Positions 46,065-59,187 of a DNA stretch of 64,000 nucleotides are shown piece by piece. Position 1 is the first letter of the stretch; each line of letters starts with the position of its first letter. The notes beneath the pieces are model-generated. The model saw only the letters and a program-made list of their open reading frames with translations, was not told where the DNA came from and ran no database searches. This DNA is from Anticarsia gemmatalis. Its lineage: Eukaryota > Arthropoda > Insecta > Lepidoptera > Erebidae. The translations under genes were made by a program, and so were the position numbers. Location of the stretch: NCBI RefSeq assembly GCF_050436995.1, contig NC_134745.1, positions 3,038,001-3,102,000 on the forward strand. The letters run 5' to 3'.

Positions 46065-49000
46065 ATCGAATTTCTTAATACAGAGTACGTCGACCCGAGT
46101 ATGGCGATCTATTGCGTAGAGCTAAGAAGCTTCGGTTAATCGTAAAAGGATAGAGGTGTGCTTGTCAGAATTTTTTGCTGCTTATGAACTTTCAATAATT
46201 TCTTCGAGCAGTTAAATAAATTACGCGTCACACAGTTATAAAGTAAGAGCCAAGTGTCATCGCTTCTCTCGATAATCTTTTTGTCGAACGTGAGGGACGA
46301 CAACAAGTCGGCTTCTTAGAAAATAATTCCCGACTTCCCGACGTTGCTCTGTTTGATTTCTGAGAAATGATTTCAGAGAGATGCATCACGGTATCCTACT
46401 TTTGAATTGACGCTCGTAATTATTTAACAAATGCACCCAACAATAAACTATGATTCATAATTGAGTAGAACTTATTATAAGTATTTTCCTATTGAAAATA
46501 GCATTGATAAAGTTACAAAATCTATACCAGTTATGACTGTACGGTCCTTTTACATAGATTAACTCCTGAATCGATATAAAAGAATATAGGTGTTTATAAT
46601 TAAACACGAAGTGCGCGGAGCCTCGAGCAAAAGCTTGTAAACTCGTTTAAATTTCACACTTAATTAACTGTTATTCCAAGTAATACTACAAATACAAATT
46701 AGCCAGAACAAATGTGATCAATTTATGAGACCGCATCTGCTTTATTATTTCATAATTAATCCGATCGGTCAAGACTTGGCAACAAGTCGCCAAGACAAAC
46801 GCACAAGCCGTCAAACTGACATAAATACTCGTTGAAAGTTAACCACCCGTATATTTTCTAGTGCGTAAAGTACATATCTGCGCGATACGCAATGGGAAAT
46901 GTAAGACTATTTGATGAAGTGTTAATCATTACATCCTTCCATATTATTACAACGCTGCGCATGCATTTGTTTATTAATAAAGTTTCTTTTTTGCATCATA
47001 TGCAAAATGGAAGTCAGGGAAATCGATACTAGTTTCGATATTTGTAATATCAATGACACGATTTTCGAACAACTGCGTTAGATAATGGGCTGGTTGTAAA
47101 CGTAACGGACCCTGTGAAGTGTTTCGCCTGCATACGTTTTAGCTGTTCGTGACACGAGAAAATTACAAAGTTGCATTCGCAATCAGCTCTATGGTGTCTA
47201 ACGTTCGCGTGCATCGTTCTATTGATGCAATGTGACCCACTTGTCAATTCTATGAAACTGCCTCCGTAAATGTTAAGAGTATTTTCCGCACAATTCGTTT
47301 AGATCATTGCTCTTCATTTCCTTATTGAAGTGGTAGTACGTGTTGTCTAGTTCCGGATAGCAAGAAACTAGTGACAGTTATGAAACGTAAGTGTACAAGG
47401 CACAAAATTACGGATAATAACATATTCATTTGAGCGCAGTCTCTATCAGGTATATCTAATGTAAAGCCCAGCAGCGGCTGCCGTATTTACGCAAGTATTA
47501 GCGATTTCCCGCTATCGGCAAGCCGCGCACGCGCTCTAACTGATCTATGGCGCAAGCTTCCATCATTATTCTCATTACGAACGGGCGAGCGTGTTCGCAA
47601 TTGCGGCACACCCGTCTCGTGCCAAATGGTAACTTGACAATATTCCTACAACTTGTTTTATACGTCATTTGTTAAGGCTAAAGCCCTTATACAGATCGTC
47701 GAAGCACTAGATACACCATTTTCGTCGCAGTGTGGGCTGAAGTAGTTGTAGACAATATTGGCAAAATCAATTAAGTTTACTAGGGTGATGTAACTATTGA
47801 CGCCACGATGAAACGATTTACGAACCTATATATTTTAAGATCAATAAAAAAAAATCTTTTAAATTATCGTCTGAGGGTTAGATGTAAAAACCACGAAAAA
47901 AATCTATGAATGATTTCTGCACTCAGTTGTGTCATTATGCTGCTTTTTAATACGTCCAAAACGTAAGTACATCATGAAGATCATTCTTTGTGCGCTAGCT
48001 TTGCAAAACAAACATATACAATTTACCAAGTGTTAAAACAATAGTAGGTTATTTTTGTCTACAAGTTGCATAAAGCGAGCGTTAGACGCTGAAGAAAATA
48101 CTTGCAACGTGTTTGCGCACGTGGCTATTACGTTTCCCTATTCCTGTTAATAAAATTTCGATTTTGCCGTAACAAACAAAGAGTTTAATCAACATTGCTA
48201 CGATTTTAGCTTTTAATTACGACGAGTATAGCCGCGTCACGTGAGAGTGTTAGTCGAGAGTTCGAGAATGGTATTCGCTGACCTGTACTATGGGAAAGAA
48301 TGCGATAGTAGATGTTACGTTATCACCCGACATAGCAATGCTCGGTGTCCTATTACTGGCTATTACATGACAATAACAATATTGCATAATGAAGCTTCAA
48401 TAGATTTAAATTACAGTGGCCATGGTCGTAATATAATTATGCACGTATGATTTTAGAATTTTTGATATTTCATCGACTTTGTCTTACTGAGAGTCGATAT
48501 AATACTAAAATAAATAGAAAAGAGCCTACGTTTGATCACGTGTCTTCAACTATCTCCATGCAAATGTCATCATATATTTTAAACCATTTAACTAGTTAAA
48601 GTAAATCATGTACATATATTATGTTTCTATTACGTAAAGAGAAAGGGTATAAAGTTCCAAAGGCATATTCAAAACAATAGTTGACAGAGTACATATTTCA
48701 CCCATTTATTTCCCTTTGTTTAAACCAAGAGTATGATTTATTTTCATAAATTGATAGCCTCATTGAATAGTGGGTCGGTAACACATACAAGGTCAGATAT
48801 AATTACGGTATTTCTTAATTACTTGTAACAAACAAAAAGGTTGTATGGCACACGAAAGGCTTACTCTCACTGAGAATTCCGCGAATCTGTAGTAAACAAG
48901 GAAAATGTAGTATTGCAATGACGAATCAAATTTATAATGACCGTAAATACAAGGAAAACTATGCAACACATGAAATTAAAACCAGTAAGGTGAGGGTGGA

Positions 49001-52000
49001 AATATGTTGTATCATAATTATACTCTTGTGAATGGTTTCATTATCATTTTCATTGTTTATTTATCGTAAGGTGGTGGTCACCTATAGTCAGGGTGTCTTA
49101 GGAAATCGAAGACTGTTAACATGATTTACCGACTGCTAGCTATTAACGTGCCCTCCAAAGCACGGAAACGTTTAGCTGAAATACCACAACGCGGTTATTC
49201 ATCCTTTAATTGTCGAGTCGAAGGTTGCTTCACCTACAAATTTGCCAACCTCAGATGGTTCCATTGTAACATTCCGATGACCTGGGTATAGTGTTTACAG
49301 TTGTTATTTAAGGTCACGAAATAGCTTTTCACTGATTGGCTGTTCCTGTGGTCACGCGTTTTAATATGATACACTATTGAATTACGCTGCTTAAGTACAT
49401 ATTAATGCAAGTGTGGTTGAGTTAGGCAACACAGCGATACCTAACAAAACAAAACATTACACATAATTATACGTTACCTATTTTCCGAACATTGATTGAC
49501 TAATGTTTATGTTAAATCATATTTAATGTTTATGCATTATAAAACGTGCAATCGAATATAAGGTTTCAATGTAGATATACTACGGACAGGGTGCTCTCGT
49601 TGTACGGTGTGCGTGCAGGACGGGGAATGCCCGTGAGAACCTGTCTATGGGCAGTGGGCGAATTTCTCACGCCATGTTTATGTTCTGACTACTATTAAAA
49701 CAATGCGGTGCGTCGGCATTCTAAATACTGACGGTCCACTTTAATTCCACGAAATTCTTACATTACAATAGTTAAAAGTACATTTAAAATATCCAACAAT
49801 TAACCTTGGCTCGCTAAATCACGCACTGAAGGCGAGAAATTGATTCATAAAAAAACCCGATGAATTGCCGCTTGCAATCTTCGTACGGCGCAAATGAATA
49901 TAGCATTTCTGAGAAGCCATCAACAAAATAATAACGTACAGTTTGTAAAATTTTAGCTCGCCGTTTGCTTAGAAAATGATATACCTGCACGTCAAGAATA
50001 AACGATCAGGTTGGTTAACAATTTATCATACAGTTGCACTCTTGCAATCGCCTCGAGACATTGCAGTCATTAGTTACAATTCGCAACAGTTGCTCTGCTA
50101 TTTCGAGAAAATAACTAACTTTGGCCCCTCGTCATAGACTAACGTGACCGACGTGTCCAGTTATTCAGTTCTCGGTAAAATAACAATACGTTCAATTTAA
50201 AAATGGAAGGCAGGAAAATTCCCTGTGAAAATTTAAGAAACGCTCTGATGACATCACGTTTGGCAGCTGATTGGGACTGCTTTTAATTGTGGGGATAACC
50301 CGGGAACATTTGTCCCACTGATATTACGTTGCAGAAAATACACATACAATCAGCGCCAGTAATACAGCGGGGTAAGTTCCATGGTGACTCAATGTAATCA
50401 GATGAGCTGTGTATTATCACATGTTTATAAACGAATGCATTTATTACTATGCATTTTTTTTAAAACGATGGTGCAATGTAATACTGAAATATGGGGTATA
50501 GTTATTATGAGTAATAACACAAGAACATACTCATTTGCAACCCCAAAAACGGAACCGCAAACAAAAAAATCTAAATAAGGTTGAACAGAAATGAATCAAC
50601 ACGATATCCGAGTTTCCGCAAACTCGTTCGTATCGCGTATCTGTCACGGTCGACGTCGCGCAACAACCGTGCGACAGTCGCACGACAAAAGCGACCACTG
50701 TAATCTGACCAATTAGTATAAGCGTCACTTTGTACCGCTCCTCATACCAAACGCTTTGATCAACGCTCGACGTGCAAAATGAGGACCATTTTCGTCGCTA
50801 AAATTACCCCATGTTATTTGTCCCGAACAGGTTATTAACACGTGGATAAAAAGAAACATTTGTGTAGGTTTCTAAGAATACCAAACCGTGAAGAATGTGT
50901 GTCATCGTCTATAACGACCGTATCTTTAAACCTAAGGCTAGAGGAAGTAGCAATTAAAAGAAACGAGTGCACGACTGTCTAATAAACCTCGATCTTTATA
51001 ATATGAATAATTCTACGAAGTAATCCGTATTTTACAAATCACAATAATAAACATCGTGTTTACAGTCAACCATATAATATTGAGTAGTATTTAAGCTCAA
51101 TAATAACGATTGTATAAACTAGTTCAAGAGCTTTGATCGTTATAACTGACTATGATTGCTTCTATTCTAACGCTATAAAAATATAGTAGGTTACCTTAGC
51201 AACAGCAAACAAGATAGCGGCAATAATTACACATTAAACAATACCTGTAACAAATAAAAAAGAAAAATTGTATATGAACAGATATAAATTAAAATAAGAG
51301 CATTCCAATATTGTTGTCTATTATCTGCAGTAATATAACGCGACCAATATGCTGAAATTGCAAAATATTCATAGACATTGCAACTCAAATGCATTCGTTG
51401 CCAAATATGTAGTTTACAGTGAATAATAAAATAAACAAACAAAACTGCGCAAATGTATATGTGCGTTGATTGAAGTCCTACTCATTTAATAGTAACATTG
51501 CAACGTGTTTATGGCTAACGAACTATCGAATTCACACATCATCGTTGCAACGATCCATCTGAGCGTATACAAAAGAAACAAAGTAAATAATTGCAATAAG
51601 GAAAAGACCGTAAAGCTTGCGAGTATTCCCCACAATGTTGCAGACTATTTTCGTAATGTAAAATGACAAATTTTCTGTAGAGAAGACAAGATGACAAAAG
51701 AATAACAGCTCTTACGCACAAAGTAAAATTTCACATGAAACATTGGTCATTCATTTCCGTCCGACTGTGCGATGTCTTTTTCTTATCTTTGAAGACAAAA
51801 TTAGAAGCTATTTTACGAGGCTAATAATTAAAATTACGAACAATGTTGCCGTTCTTTGGATCCATGTTTTAAGTTTAAAGCTAAAATGGTGCATTACGTC
51901 ATGCTTCTGGCAGTGTAAGATCGTTATTTAGGAAACAACAAATTTATGATAATACGCTAAGGTAATAAACATAATTTACCACCAATGAAAATATTCACAA

Positions 52001-52418
52001 GAGGTATTATAGGTGACAGTGTGAAATACGCAAGCAATAATGACTGTTTGCTGTATGCAAGTTGATGTCGAAATCCATTTAAATTTACAAGATTACAGAT
52101 GCGCCAAAAGCTTTGTGGACTCAGCTAAAAACCCAGAGCCAGAATAAATTGCTATAGCTGTTCCTGTTTTTAAAAAGTACGGACAAAGATCTCTTCTACA
52201 GTGAAGTATTATTTTCTACAGAGGAGCTACTATGACAAGACAATTTTCAGTTAAGACATTGTTACATGTAAAAAGGCCATTTTCCTTATTACAATGTTGT
52301 CGCTAAAACCTCATTTCAAATCTGTCTCATTTCAAATCTTCGTATATAACACCTAAATGTACGAATCAATCACCTAACTACACAGCAAGCAATTTAAATC
52401 AAATTCTGCAACTCATTC
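46065..52418. other. Intron or intergenic DNA, no gene recognised
   Basis: AT-rich with only short open frames (for example 48241-48450 plus, 50381-50578 plus). A GC-rich patch at 47470-47640 is listed separately. Whether this is intron of a longer bunched isoform cannot be told. Confidence 0.45.
47470..47640. promoter_or_regulatory. Isolated CpG-rich patch with a short minus-strand frame
   Basis: A sharp rise in GC within AT-rich DNA. On the minus strand ATG ATG opens 22 codons (MMEACAIDQLERVRGLPIAG NR stop), 10 bases before a moderate donor GTAAAT at about 47491. It may be a regulatory element or the leader of an unknown transcript. No family recognised. Confidence 0.22.
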
Positions 52419-52850
52419 TTAAAAATTGAATCCGTGACCTTCGCTCTTTATCAGGAGCTTAAGAACTATGAATGTAATTAACTTTAACGTTGTCTGAGTG
52501 TGGTGCACAACAACTTTCATTTGAGAAATCAATGTCGTTCGCTCGACATTGTATTGTCTGCTAACAATTCGCTTATCTTGTCTTGAACTTTCTGGAGAAA
52601 AACACGAGTGTCCGTAGTCCGTACTGTTGTGTACGTTTATCGTGATCCAGTTGTTAGGCGCAAAATTAGGATCAAGTACAATCATTTGAAGGTGAGCTAC
52701 AAACTTTAACGTTTTGCAGTGATTACACAAATTAATGTGTCTAAAGGCACCATCGTGAGGAGCATCACGCCGCAATGCGCGCTCCTCAACGGCACAACCC
52801 CGCAATTTGTGAGTTGTAAGCGTTTCATGCGCAAACTGTAATTACTATTC
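52419..52850 (-). CDS. Long unrecognised open frame without an ATG, possibly transposon-derived
   Basis: Stop-to-stop frame of about 140 codons on the minus strand, reading HKLRGCAVEERALRRDAPHD, GAFRHINLCNHCKTLKFVAH and LDPNFAPNNWITINVHNSTD. It lacks an early ATG; an acceptor-like ATTACAG is at its upstream edge. An overlapping frame starts with ATG (MKRLQLTNCGVVPLRSAHCG) but ends after about 42 codons. The GC-rich upstream end resembles a dispersed lepidopteran repeat. Real exon, transposon remnant and chance all remain possible. Confidence 0.2.
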
Positions 52851-54201
52851 AATTGAAAACAGTTATTATTATCAAATGGAGTATAATTTGCGGCGAGAAA
52901 GATTCTCAGTCGAATTCCAATGAGTTCTTTTGATCGTAGTGACAGTTGGATGCTCTGTTTTATAGGTTTGTATGTTCGGTATATGTGTTGAATAAAAGAG
53001 CAAATATAATTTATAATTCGGCAACGACAGTCTTATATAGCTGTAAGCCATTAACGTAAAATATTACACGAACAATTTCCAAAAAAGACGCAAGGTATTC
53101 ACTGAGACGAGAGTGCCAGACACAAAAAGTTCATTCAATTTATCCTTGCCTAACAACGCCGTGCGGGGTCATTTCAAAGCATTTTCCTCCCTAAGCGCAT
53201 ATTAAAGGTAATTAAGATTTTGACACAGACGTTTAAAATTTCAGAAGTGGAATATGTGGTAATTTTTAAAAAGCCATTTGGCAGTTTTAAATTATGGAGT
53301 ACTGATCAAGCAAACGGAAGTTGTAATGTCAACGTCCATGTTATTACTATGCTCTTCGCTAACTGTTGTTCATAGATTGGAACCGTTCATTATGTAAGTA
53401 CAAAGTTTATTAGCATACTCACATTGTTATTAAGGATACCCTTTAGAAATCGCGGATAAATTAACCCATGGTGGGAAGTTATAAAACAAAGTGATGGCAG
53501 ATAGGATTGGAGAAACCGATGACCACCTGTTTCTTGCACGATCTGACTTAGCTTCCTGGTGAGTTTCTAAATCTGACAACCTTGGCTAACTCACAGTTAT
53601 TTCGCTAAAGTGCTTTCACGTGTTTAATTTAATGCGTGGTGATGGTAAACTAAAAATATTTTCATACAAAACCCAGCTCTAGATGTTTCAGTGAGCGATA
53701 AACATCTGACTGACCGAAGCCAGCCGCGGTCGAGCATGTTCCATAATAATAATTTAGGTTTTGTCGAAACTTTAAAGAAAATAATCTTTAAAGAAGAGAA
53801 CATGAAGCCAAGGTTGTGAGTAATTTCAATCATTTTCGTGATGGATTTCATTCTCCAAATAATGCTTGTGGCGGGGCATTATGTTAATAATTGGTTTCGG
53901 GGCTCTCAAGGGCCCGGCGGGTTTCAGTTATGGGAGTAAACGCGCATGCGTGCCGAATTGCAAAACAACCGGTTCTGTTACATGATATACATAAAGTTAT
54001 TTCGATATGTAAACACAACTAGTTAGCAACGAATTATGTGGACTTGCAAACAACACAAATGTAGAAGAGGAAACATGAAACGAGGCCAATTAAATGTTCT
54101 TATACAAGCACGTTATTTGCTTCGACGTTTGATGGTACAGGTAATCATCGGTATGAATTTATGTAAAAGAGAAAAAAAACCTAGTTGTTTACGCTCGTGA
54201 A

Positions 54202-54504
54202 ATGCTGCAGGCGATCCGAGCGGTCATTAAAGGAAAGCTGACATCATCGCTGAAGTTAGAAGCGGCTATTGTTGTTATGCCGAGCACAACACCGGCGAAA
54301 GGAGATGGTTTATCAGTAACCGCTACGAATATTAAAAATGTAGTGTTAATACGCACTAAGTTTGTATTGTTTCTTATTCAAACGGGGATTGCGAAGTTCA
54401 ATGCCACGGGCGTCGGATTACACGCAACAATTCGTCGGTTCATTGATTTTATCGCGATCAAATTTGCACGCATTGTGTTAAATGATCCATTGATAGACCC
54501 ATAA
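54202..54504 (+). CDS. Unrecognised 100-codon open frame, doubtful
   Basis: ATG to TAA, MLQAIRAVIKGKLTSSLKLE at the start and IRRFIDFIAIKFARIVLNDP near the end. Rich in Ile, Val, Ala and Lys with frequent GCG and ACG codons, so the composition is slightly protein-like. No motif, promoter or splice sites were identified. Chance cannot be excluded. Confidence 0.18.
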   Translation: MLQAIRAVIKGKLTSSLKLEAAIVVMPSTTPAKGDGLSVTATNIKNVVLIRTKFVLFLIQTGIAKFNATGVGLHATIRRFIDFIAIKFARIVLNDPLIDP

Positions 54505-54581
54505 GTGGCATATTGAATAGTTGAATAAACAAATAGTACTGTCTAGCTGATTTGATTAGCATGCGCACGACATGTGTGGCA

Positions 54582-54599
54582 CTAGAGTCTAGACTCTAG
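54582..54599. repeat. Perfect 18-bp palindrome
   Basis: CTAGAGTCTAGACTCTAG reads the same on both strands. Function unknown; such a site occurs rarely by chance but may mean nothing. Confidence 0.6.
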
Positions 54600-57324
54600 A
54601 CATTCGACTTTTACAGACTATCGTTTAGTTAGAATAGCTAAAAATAGTTTCAATAGATGTGCTCAAGCGAGTGTTATTTCTTATTGTTCGCCACTAAATC
54701 AATACGTAGATTTTAGGTACTGTACTTTTTGTGAAGAGCAAAAATTATAATTGTTAAACGGCCAATGTTCTGCCTTGTGCTTCTGTTTAAGAGTAAACCA
54801 TCCGTAAATCTGGACAGAGGAAGCATGATGTCATACAGTACGCAAATATAACCAGCAACACTTTGAGGTGTGTGCTCTACCATTGTCGAAAGGACTTGTA
54901 CAAGTAATAGTAAAACACGTAATATCATTGAGACTACCATAATACTCGTATTAGTTAAAGGCCAACGCAAACCGCAGCCCGCAGCCGATTTAACACAAAT
55001 AGCAACTACTTTTAAATATGGCAAACATTAGATACAAAAGGTGTTATTGTATCAATAAGTAAATACAGAGCCTTTGGACTAAAGTTTTAAAAATTAATGG
55101 CATTTTCCAGCACTTAATTAAAAAATTATAGACCCTTGCCCATCACTTGGTTATCACACATTGCATATGCATGCATCCCATTACTAAACATCTCTAGTAG
55201 GCGAGGAAAGTTAGCACAAACCAATTAATAGTACGAAAGGGTTAAAAATCATTTTTAATTAAAGTTTGCTTGACGAGAGTACCTATTATACCCGAGGGCC
55301 AGTTAAGGGCGGCTTGGAACACGAAGCCCCACTCTATATGCAAATTGAGGGTAATGAGTATGAAGCACACTTACACCGTAAATTAAAAAAAAGTTGTAAA
55401 CAAGTAACCAAGGAAATGTTGCTAAATATAAGCGTGACGAATTCAGGCATGTTTAGCATAAATTATAAATTCTACTTTATATTATGAAACAATGTATCAG
55501 AAGATAACAAGCATGACAATGAACAGTATATTATTATATGAAATGTACTTAGTTACACGATTGCAGTTCACAACGAAGAGGAATTTATAATTTTTTTAAC
55601 GTTACTATCATTTTTGTATATCAATATTTAGGTGTGAAAGGCATTAATTTGTTCGATTAATTACTGGAAAAAAATAATTGACGTAAGTTTATCCTTCGGT
55701 ATTACGAATTTTCTGCTTTTCATTTTCGCATAGTAGTACAAGTAATGCGTATGTTCGCTTACTAAAAAAAGTCAAGCCTGTAGGCCGTAATTTAAAACGC
55801 TTCCATCATACCGTGACGTGGGCTTAAAACCGAATCTTCACCATGAAAAATCTCATACAAAAACAGACCTGTTTATTCTGTTTCGTTCCACTCTTGCGCG
55901 AGAGGCGAACGAAAAAACTTGGCAAAAAACTCGCAGGATGAAATTGCGCGTGTTGGGTGAGTGCGTGAACGATGAAATTCTGAGAGTCAAAGCGGTTTTT
56001 TCTACTTTAACACTACATTATACCTTTCTCGTATCGCAATACATTGTAACAGTAATATGAAACGAGCAATGGAATATTTCCATCAGAGGTTTATTATATC
56101 TAATAGCACTGCTAAGTTTCCAAGGCCCGTGCAGTGACTTCGCAGATTTTAAATTATTTGAAAATTGCTTTATGATTATAAATCCGCCTGGCATTTGTTT
56201 CCACGTACTGATTAAGTGAATTACATGCAATACTTGTGTCTGCTGCATCGTCAACATTCTTAGGAAAACGTGACTTGTGTCATAGACGAAATTTGCCTAG
56301 TATTTCACATTCGAGCGATTGGCCTGATCGTTTTGTATAATAGTAGAACATAAATAGCCCATTGTCTGAGGCATTAACGAAAATTGATACTGCCGACAAA
56401 ATAGCTGTACAGCGACATCAATTTCCGTTGTATACTTGATCGATATAGCTGTCTACGATCAAGTCGACGCCTACTATGTAACAGCTTTCATTATGATTTT
56501 TGGGTCGAAACAATTGCAAGGTTAACTGTTATTAGATTTATCGATAAATAAATACATTGTTGCTAAGTGTCGGTTCTTATCGAGCGCTTTTTGAACGCGG
56601 CTAACACTTGGAGCAAAATAAAGAGTGATGTCATTATTTTTTGCGGCCACTTGGTAATGTTAATGTGAGATGAATTGCTTTTTGTTCGTGGTCGGCAGAT
56701 GGTGGTTCTTACAATGCTTCGTTTGCATTTAAATAACTTGTATATACCGCTATGTATATAACATGTAGGTATATTTACGTGTTTATTCAGTTGTCTACAA
56801 TCTAGTGTATCTATGTTAATAGTCTAACTGCCACAATCTGGACACGACTAAGAGAATAACGGATCGATAAGCGAGGGAAAACTACGAGAAAATATTGCGC
56901 AGTTATAGTTTGTTCTTTTACCTAACCACATATTATAAATAAAAGCTGTGCAGAACCGTGCGAGAACATGACTGGCCCAGTTTAATTATATAGAACTTTG
57001 AGCTCGTGGGACATACCAATATTAAAGTTATTTTTACAATTCAGATGTCAGTCGGTTTACGACACTGATATTATTAGGTTTTCTTTAAGAAAATAATTAT
57101 CTAAGTACTAAAAAGTAAGACGTATCCTCTATTGTACTGTCAGAAGTGAGCCCATCCTATTCTAACTTATTTCACTTAATAATAGACTTTTGTAAAAGAA
57201 TACATAAAAAATTAGCACGTCCATTACAATAGTGGTGACTTCATCAGCGACTCAGTTAATAGCACCGCACGGGCCAAGTTTCAAAGTGCAAATAGTAAAC
57301 ATAGTTTAAACGAAACACACGTGA

Positions 57325-57732
57325 ACTGTTTTCCAGTGTAACATTGAGTTATTAATACTTCTCGTAGAAGTCGATGATCGGTTTTGGCTCTTCGGTGACA
57401 CCTACACCACGTTTGAGGCCAAATCGATCGCAGCCGTGAAAAGTGCCGCTACAAACTTGATCCGCTTTATCAAATGGGACTTATTACAGTGAACTAAGGT
57501 CGGTATTAGGTTGATGAATATGTTGACTAACTGGCAGGAAGACATCCGTCAATCAACACGGCCATCATTGACGCTGGTTTCATTCCGGGAATGGCCTGAT
57601 GCCACGTGTCTGGAAGCACTAGCCACTGATGTGATAGATGACAAGAAAAACCCACTTTGTAGTAGCATGAATGAAACCTTCACGATGCTCTTCGATGAAT
57701 TTAAAATAAATAAAATGTATGAGAAGCAATAA
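57325..57732 (+). pseudogene. Coding-like frame broken by one stop, family unknown
   Basis: One plus-strand frame runs 136 codons with a single internal TGA at 57490-57492 and ends at TAA 57730-57732. It reads LLVEVDDRFWLFGDTYTTFE, AKSIAAVKSAATNLIRFIKW, then after the stop LTNWQEDIRQSTRPSLTLVS and LFDEFKINKMYEKQ. A good acceptor-like TTTTCCAG lies near the start (57331-57336). The opposite strand has a rival frame ending EEPKPIIDFYEKY at a stop near 57352. Composition is protein-like but I recognise neither. A decayed transposon or retrocopied gene is likely; an ATTACAG acceptor at the internal stop could alternatively make it two exons. Confidence 0.3.
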
Positions 57733-59144
57733 ATATGTCGTTAAAGAAGCGCCTTAGGCGGCATAAATGTGTATCAATCATTCCATGCAATAGACATCGA
57801 TAGCAATAAAAGAATCATAAAAATGGACAACCATAAAACAACCTGTGTGAGTAGATCGTTATTTAAGGGAATAACATAAAAACTGTAACAAAACAAACTA
57901 CAAAGACCACCGCAATGTCGGTGCAATACAGTCGGATATCAACGCGGTGGTTGCCCACTCTAAAAATATTTTTACTCATGTAGCGGGAATTTGATAGTTT
58001 CCTAAAACTTTAAACTTGTTATATCTCTAGCAAAGTCTATAAAATCTGTCGAATGCGTTGGAAGTGGTCTGCTTTGGTTGACACAGCTGTAGGATATTAC
58101 ACTGTAAGCATATTTTTCAAGTTTATAGCCTGACTTCGACATCTACATACTTCGGTGCTCATAATATCTGGAGAAAGAAAAATGGAGACATGTTGTTTCT
58201 ATGCAATTATTTGTGCTACTCTTTTTCTTGCCCTTTCCGTCTGAGAAAAAAAAGTGTGACGTGCACTTGTCAAAACATAATACTCCGGGCAGACAGCGGA
58301 CATTCATTACAAATATCTATATTTTACAAAACTTACCTGTTTTTTGCGTAACAATTCAGTCTAGAACATTTCACTGTTAAAATTAGCAAGCACGAGTGAT
58401 TGATTGACGAGGGGATTGATATTTCCCTATTAACGACTAGGTGATTGTAATTTGCATATTAGTAGATTATATAATCCTTGCGATATCGTGACCGGGGGCT
58501 AATTGAACAAAACCAGATTTGTAACTGGTCTTTGATGGATTATGTGACAACAGATAGAAATCATTCTAATCAAAATTTCATTATTTTTTTGCTCTCCTCT
58601 GATGATCTTGTGAATAGAGACAGACATAGATTCAATTTGTCATCCCGAGCTATGAAATCTTAAGCACTCCGTTTGTCAGTCACTCCGCCCCATATTTTGG
58701 CACGATGCTATCTCCAATGAGATGCTAATGTATTACTTGGCACGCACGCCTGTCAAGATTTCGGCCTATCAGATTTCTGTATTAATAACAATGAGTAAGG
58801 GACGGCCGCGTTCATTGTCCCGGGGAGTTTTCACGCTGTCCTTGTTTTTCTGTAAAGGACCCCTGTACCGTAGCTGACCTTGCCTGTATATTTGGCAAGA
58901 GGAACGGTAAGCTACATAAAAATATAATTTTTCTTCTTAAATGATTTAAATGTAAAGTAAGACAGTTTTGTAAGCAAAATACGCCTCGCATTAAAATTTT
59001 GTCCACGATTGGGCTTTAAATTTAGAAGATTGACGAGTGCAATCTTTGTGTCAACTTTAAAATTCTCCAAGTAGTCATATTAGTAGATTAGGTAGAAATC
59101 TCGGAAAAAAGATATTGTATTATTAAATAGAAGTCACGCAGATA

Positions 59145-59187
59145 AAGTTAAGTTAAGTAAGTTAAGTTAGTAAGTTAAGTTAAGTTA
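59145..59187. repeat. (AAGTT)n microsatellite-like tract
   Basis: About eight AAGTT/AAGTTAGT units in tandem, imperfect. Confidence 0.8.

Larger units (their letters stand above)
52851..57324. other. Intron or intergenic DNA, no gene recognised
   Basis: AT-rich. Holds one 100-codon plus-strand frame (54202-54504) and an 18-bp palindrome (54582-54599), listed separately. Otherwise nothing is seen. Confidence 0.45.
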
